This document shows, one piece after another, positions 5,765 to 6,871 of a stretch of DNA of 6,871 bases (the first letter of the stretch is position 1; each line of letters begins with the position of its first letter). Made by a program: the position numbers and the translations under genes. Location of the stretch: assembly GCA_011192055.1 (NCBI GenBank), contig DUES01000209.1:1-6871 (forward strand). Direction: 5' to 3'. The stretch is from Dehalococcoidia bacterium. Its GTDB lineage: Bacteria; Chloroflexota; Dehalococcoidia; Dehalococcoidales; Fen-1064. The notes under the pieces are model-generated. The model was not told the origin of the DNA and did no database searches. It saw nothing but the letters and a program-made list of their open reading frames with translations.

Positions 5765-6403
5765 ATGAACGGTAATTCCGGTACCTATCCTGTGAACCTG
5801 TCCGTTGACTACCCTGACAGAGAACTCAACAAGCTTACTACCTTCTTCAGGATACTCACCATAATTCCAATCATGATAGTCCTGAGCCTGTTAGGAGGTT
5901 TCAGTCTTCAGTGGCAAGAAAATTTGGGACGTTACAGCTATGAATTTGCTACAGCTGCTATCCCATTTTTTTCAATACTGCTCATGATTCTTTTCCAGCA
6001 GAAGTACCCCAGGTGGTGGTTTGACTGGAATGTAGCCCTGGCGAAATTCAGTGCTCGTGTCTGGGCGTATCTTGCATTGCTCAGGGATGAGTATCCCTCT
6101 ACGGATGAAGAGCAATCGGTGCATATTGAAATACCCTACCCTGATGTCCGTAAAGACCTGACTCACTGGTACCCGCTGGTGAAATGGTTCCTGGCAATTC
6201 CCCACTATGTAGTCCTCTTTTTTCTTGGCATTGCTGCCGTGGTCTGCGTCATCATCGCCTGGTTTGCCATTCTTTTCACTGGCCGTTACCCGCGAGAACT
6301 ATTCGACTTCGTAGTCGGCGTGTACCGCTGGGCTTTAAGAGTGTCTGTCTACGCCTTCATGTTGACAACCGACCAGTACCCTCCTTTCAGCCTGAATAAC
6401 TAG
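5765..6403 (+). CDS. DUF4389 family membrane protein with two tandem repeats
   Basis: This 212-residue protein belongs to the DUF4389 family (PF14333), whose function is unknown. The family unit occurs twice, at about 8-112 and 119-210. Each has a Y/I-P-x(2)-[LI] opening, a hydrophobic FFRILTIIP or WFLAIPHYVV helix, a YPRWWFDW or YPRELFDF block, then an ARVWAYLALL or LRVSVYAFML amphipathic helix and a DEYPS or DQYPPFSL end. Hydrophobic segments at about 26-46, 61-78 and 143-171 indicate an integral membrane protein without a cleavable signal peptide. AGGAGGTG (5753-5760), 4 nt before the ATG, is a near-perfect Shine-Dalgarno site. The 245-bp gap upstream and 265-bp gap downstream suggest a single-gene unit. 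No catalytic motif is visible, so a role in transport, lipid handling or stress would be speculation. Confidence 0.92.
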   Translation: MNGNSGTYPVNLSVDYPDRELNKLTTFFRILTIIPIMIVLSLLGGFSLQWQENLGRYSYEFATAAIPFFSILLMILFQQKYPRWWFDWNVALAKFSARVWAYLALLRDEYPSTDEEQSVHIEIPYPDVRKDLTHWYPLVKWFLAIPHYVVLFFLGIAAVVCVIIAWFAILFTGRYPRELFDFVVGVYRWALRVSVYAFMLTTDQYPPFSLNN

Positions 6404-6412
6404 CTGAACATA

Positions 6413-6437
6413 AGTTAAATACTAATATACTTTAACT
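6413..6437. other. AT-rich inverted repeat after the DUF4389 gene
   Basis: The arms agttaaa (6413-6419) and tttaact (6431-6437) form a 7-bp all-weak stem with an 11-nt AT-rich loop, 10 nt after the stop codon. The stem is weak and no T-tract follows, so a terminator is not supported; it could be a protein-binding dyad. Confidence 0.3.
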
Positions 6438-6584
6438 GCCGTGAGTGATTGACAGCTGCTCCGGGAACTACTCATGTGCTGTCCGCAATTACTTCTTTAT
6501 GCCCTGCTGAAGAAAGAAGAGGTCGCTAAGAGGGGTAACGTAGTGGACTGATATTCCGAGTAATATTTTATGTCCGCTGCAAAA

Positions 6585-6613
6585 TTGACCCTTGTATTCA
6601 AAGTGTATAAAAT
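6585..6613 (+). promoter_or_regulatory. Sigma-70-type promoter of the molybdoenzyme gene
   Basis: TTGACC (6585-6590) is followed after 17 nt by TAAAAT (6608-6613); TATAAA at 6606-6611 offers an alternative -10. Start is expected near 6620, giving a leader of about 50 nt. This indicates that the molybdoenzyme is transcribed separately from DUF4389. Confidence 0.6.
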
Positions 6614-6618
6614 ATTCA

Positions 6619-6649
6619 AATGCCCCCATACATAATTATCGGGTGCATT
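6619..6649 (+). promoter_or_regulatory. Imperfect inverted repeat at the molybdoenzyme transcription start
   Basis: The arms aatgc-c-ccc (6619-6627) and ggg-t-gcatt (6641-6649) pair at 8 of 9 positions around a 13-nt AT-rich centre. It begins 5 nt after the predicted -10 box, over the expected start site, and ends 8 nt before the Shine-Dalgarno AGGAGGT (6658-6664). It may be a repressor operator or a 5' leader hairpin; the sequence does not decide between them. Confidence 0.4.
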
Positions 6650-6668
6650 AGCTTGTTAGGAGGTAGAC

Positions 6669-6871
6669 ATGAGCACACAGAAGACCAGTCTGGCTGACGG
6701 AGAGCATGTCATCCTGTGTACTTCCGCCTTCGATTGCGGCGGGCGCTGCCCGCTGCGGGTCCACGTCAAGGACGGCGTGATAACCAGAATCGAAGGGGAT
6801 AATTATGAGGATGAGGACAACCAGCTCAGGGCTTGCTGGCGAGGTCGGGCATACCGTCACTGGATTTATCA
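6669..6871 (+). CDS. Molybdopterin oxidoreductase, DMSO reductase family (N-terminus only)
   Basis: Only the first 67 codons are in the window; the frame is open to the edge. The ATG follows AGGAGGT (6658-6664) by 4 nt. The start shows the iron-sulfur motif of molybdopterin oxidoreductases (PF04879): CTSAFDCGGRC (C17, C23, C27), then VHVKDGVITRIEGD (31-44) and a fourth cysteine in LRACWRGRAYRHWIY (C56). The PLRVHVKDGVITRIEGD and RAC-x-RGRA blocks resemble DmsA-type catalytic subunits. These proteins hold a bis-MGD cofactor and one 4Fe-4S cluster and reduce or oxidise small substrates such as sulfoxides or N-oxides; substrate cannot be read from this fragment. No twin-arginine signal precedes the motif, suggesting a cytoplasmic enzyme unless the true start lies upstream. 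Its own promoter suggests a new transcription unit; electron-transfer and membrane-anchor subunits would be expected beyond the edge. Confidence 0.9.
   Translation, partial: MSTQKTSLADGEHVILCTSAFDCGGRCPLRVHVKDGVITRIEGDNYEDEDNQLRACWRGRAYRHWIY

Noticed and set aside
6449..6454. Perfect TTGACA as a promoter -35 box
   Set aside because: No acceptable -10 box occurs 16-18 nt downstream (TCATGT at 17).

Overview
The window is bacterial chromosomal DNA of moderate GC content with short gene spacings and strong AGGAGG-type ribosome binding sites. No 16S rRNA, ribosomal protein or other taxonomic marker is present, so lineage is a guess. Tandem acyl-CoA carboxyltransferases, a DUF4389 membrane protein and a DMSO-reductase-family molybdoenzyme together suggest an anaerobic or facultative organism, possibly an uncultured Chloroflexota/Dehalococcoidia-type lineage or a relative with similar gene content (low confidence).

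Layout. A complete tRNA-Arg(CCU) gene with encoded CCA lies on the minus strand (182-257). It has an extended -10 promoter on its right and a hairpin terminator on its left. A plus-strand promoter (289-318) points the other way and drives three head-to-tail paralogous carboxyltransferase genes (375-1925, 2023-3585, 3599-5155). A 95-residue antibiotic-biosynthesis-monooxygenase (ABM) fold protein follows 76 bp later (5232-5519). The next 245-bp gap carries a strong hairpin and further alternative foldable segments. It leads into a two-repeat DUF4389 membrane protein (5765-6403). After a 265-bp gap with a good promoter, the window ends inside a molybdopterin oxidoreductase gene (6669 to edge) of which only the N-terminal iron-sulfur motif is visible.

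How the genes work together. The three carboxyltransferases belong to the biotin-dependent acyl-CoA carboxylase beta/methylmalonyl-CoA decarboxylase alpha family. They form a divergent subgroup: SGGAR is replaced by TGGSV, and the C-domain YGGAY motif is replaced by [YF]GVAG. No biotin carboxylase or biotin carrier gene is in the window, so partners must be elsewhere or the enzymes act differently. Spacing suggests the three genes and the ABM gene are one transcription unit, with possible internal promoters before the second carboxyltransferase and before the ABM gene. The DUF4389 gene and the molybdoenzyme look like separate units. The main points of interest are the triplication with divergence at active-site positions, the absent carboxylase partners, the overlapping divergent promoters and the structured leader before DUF4389.
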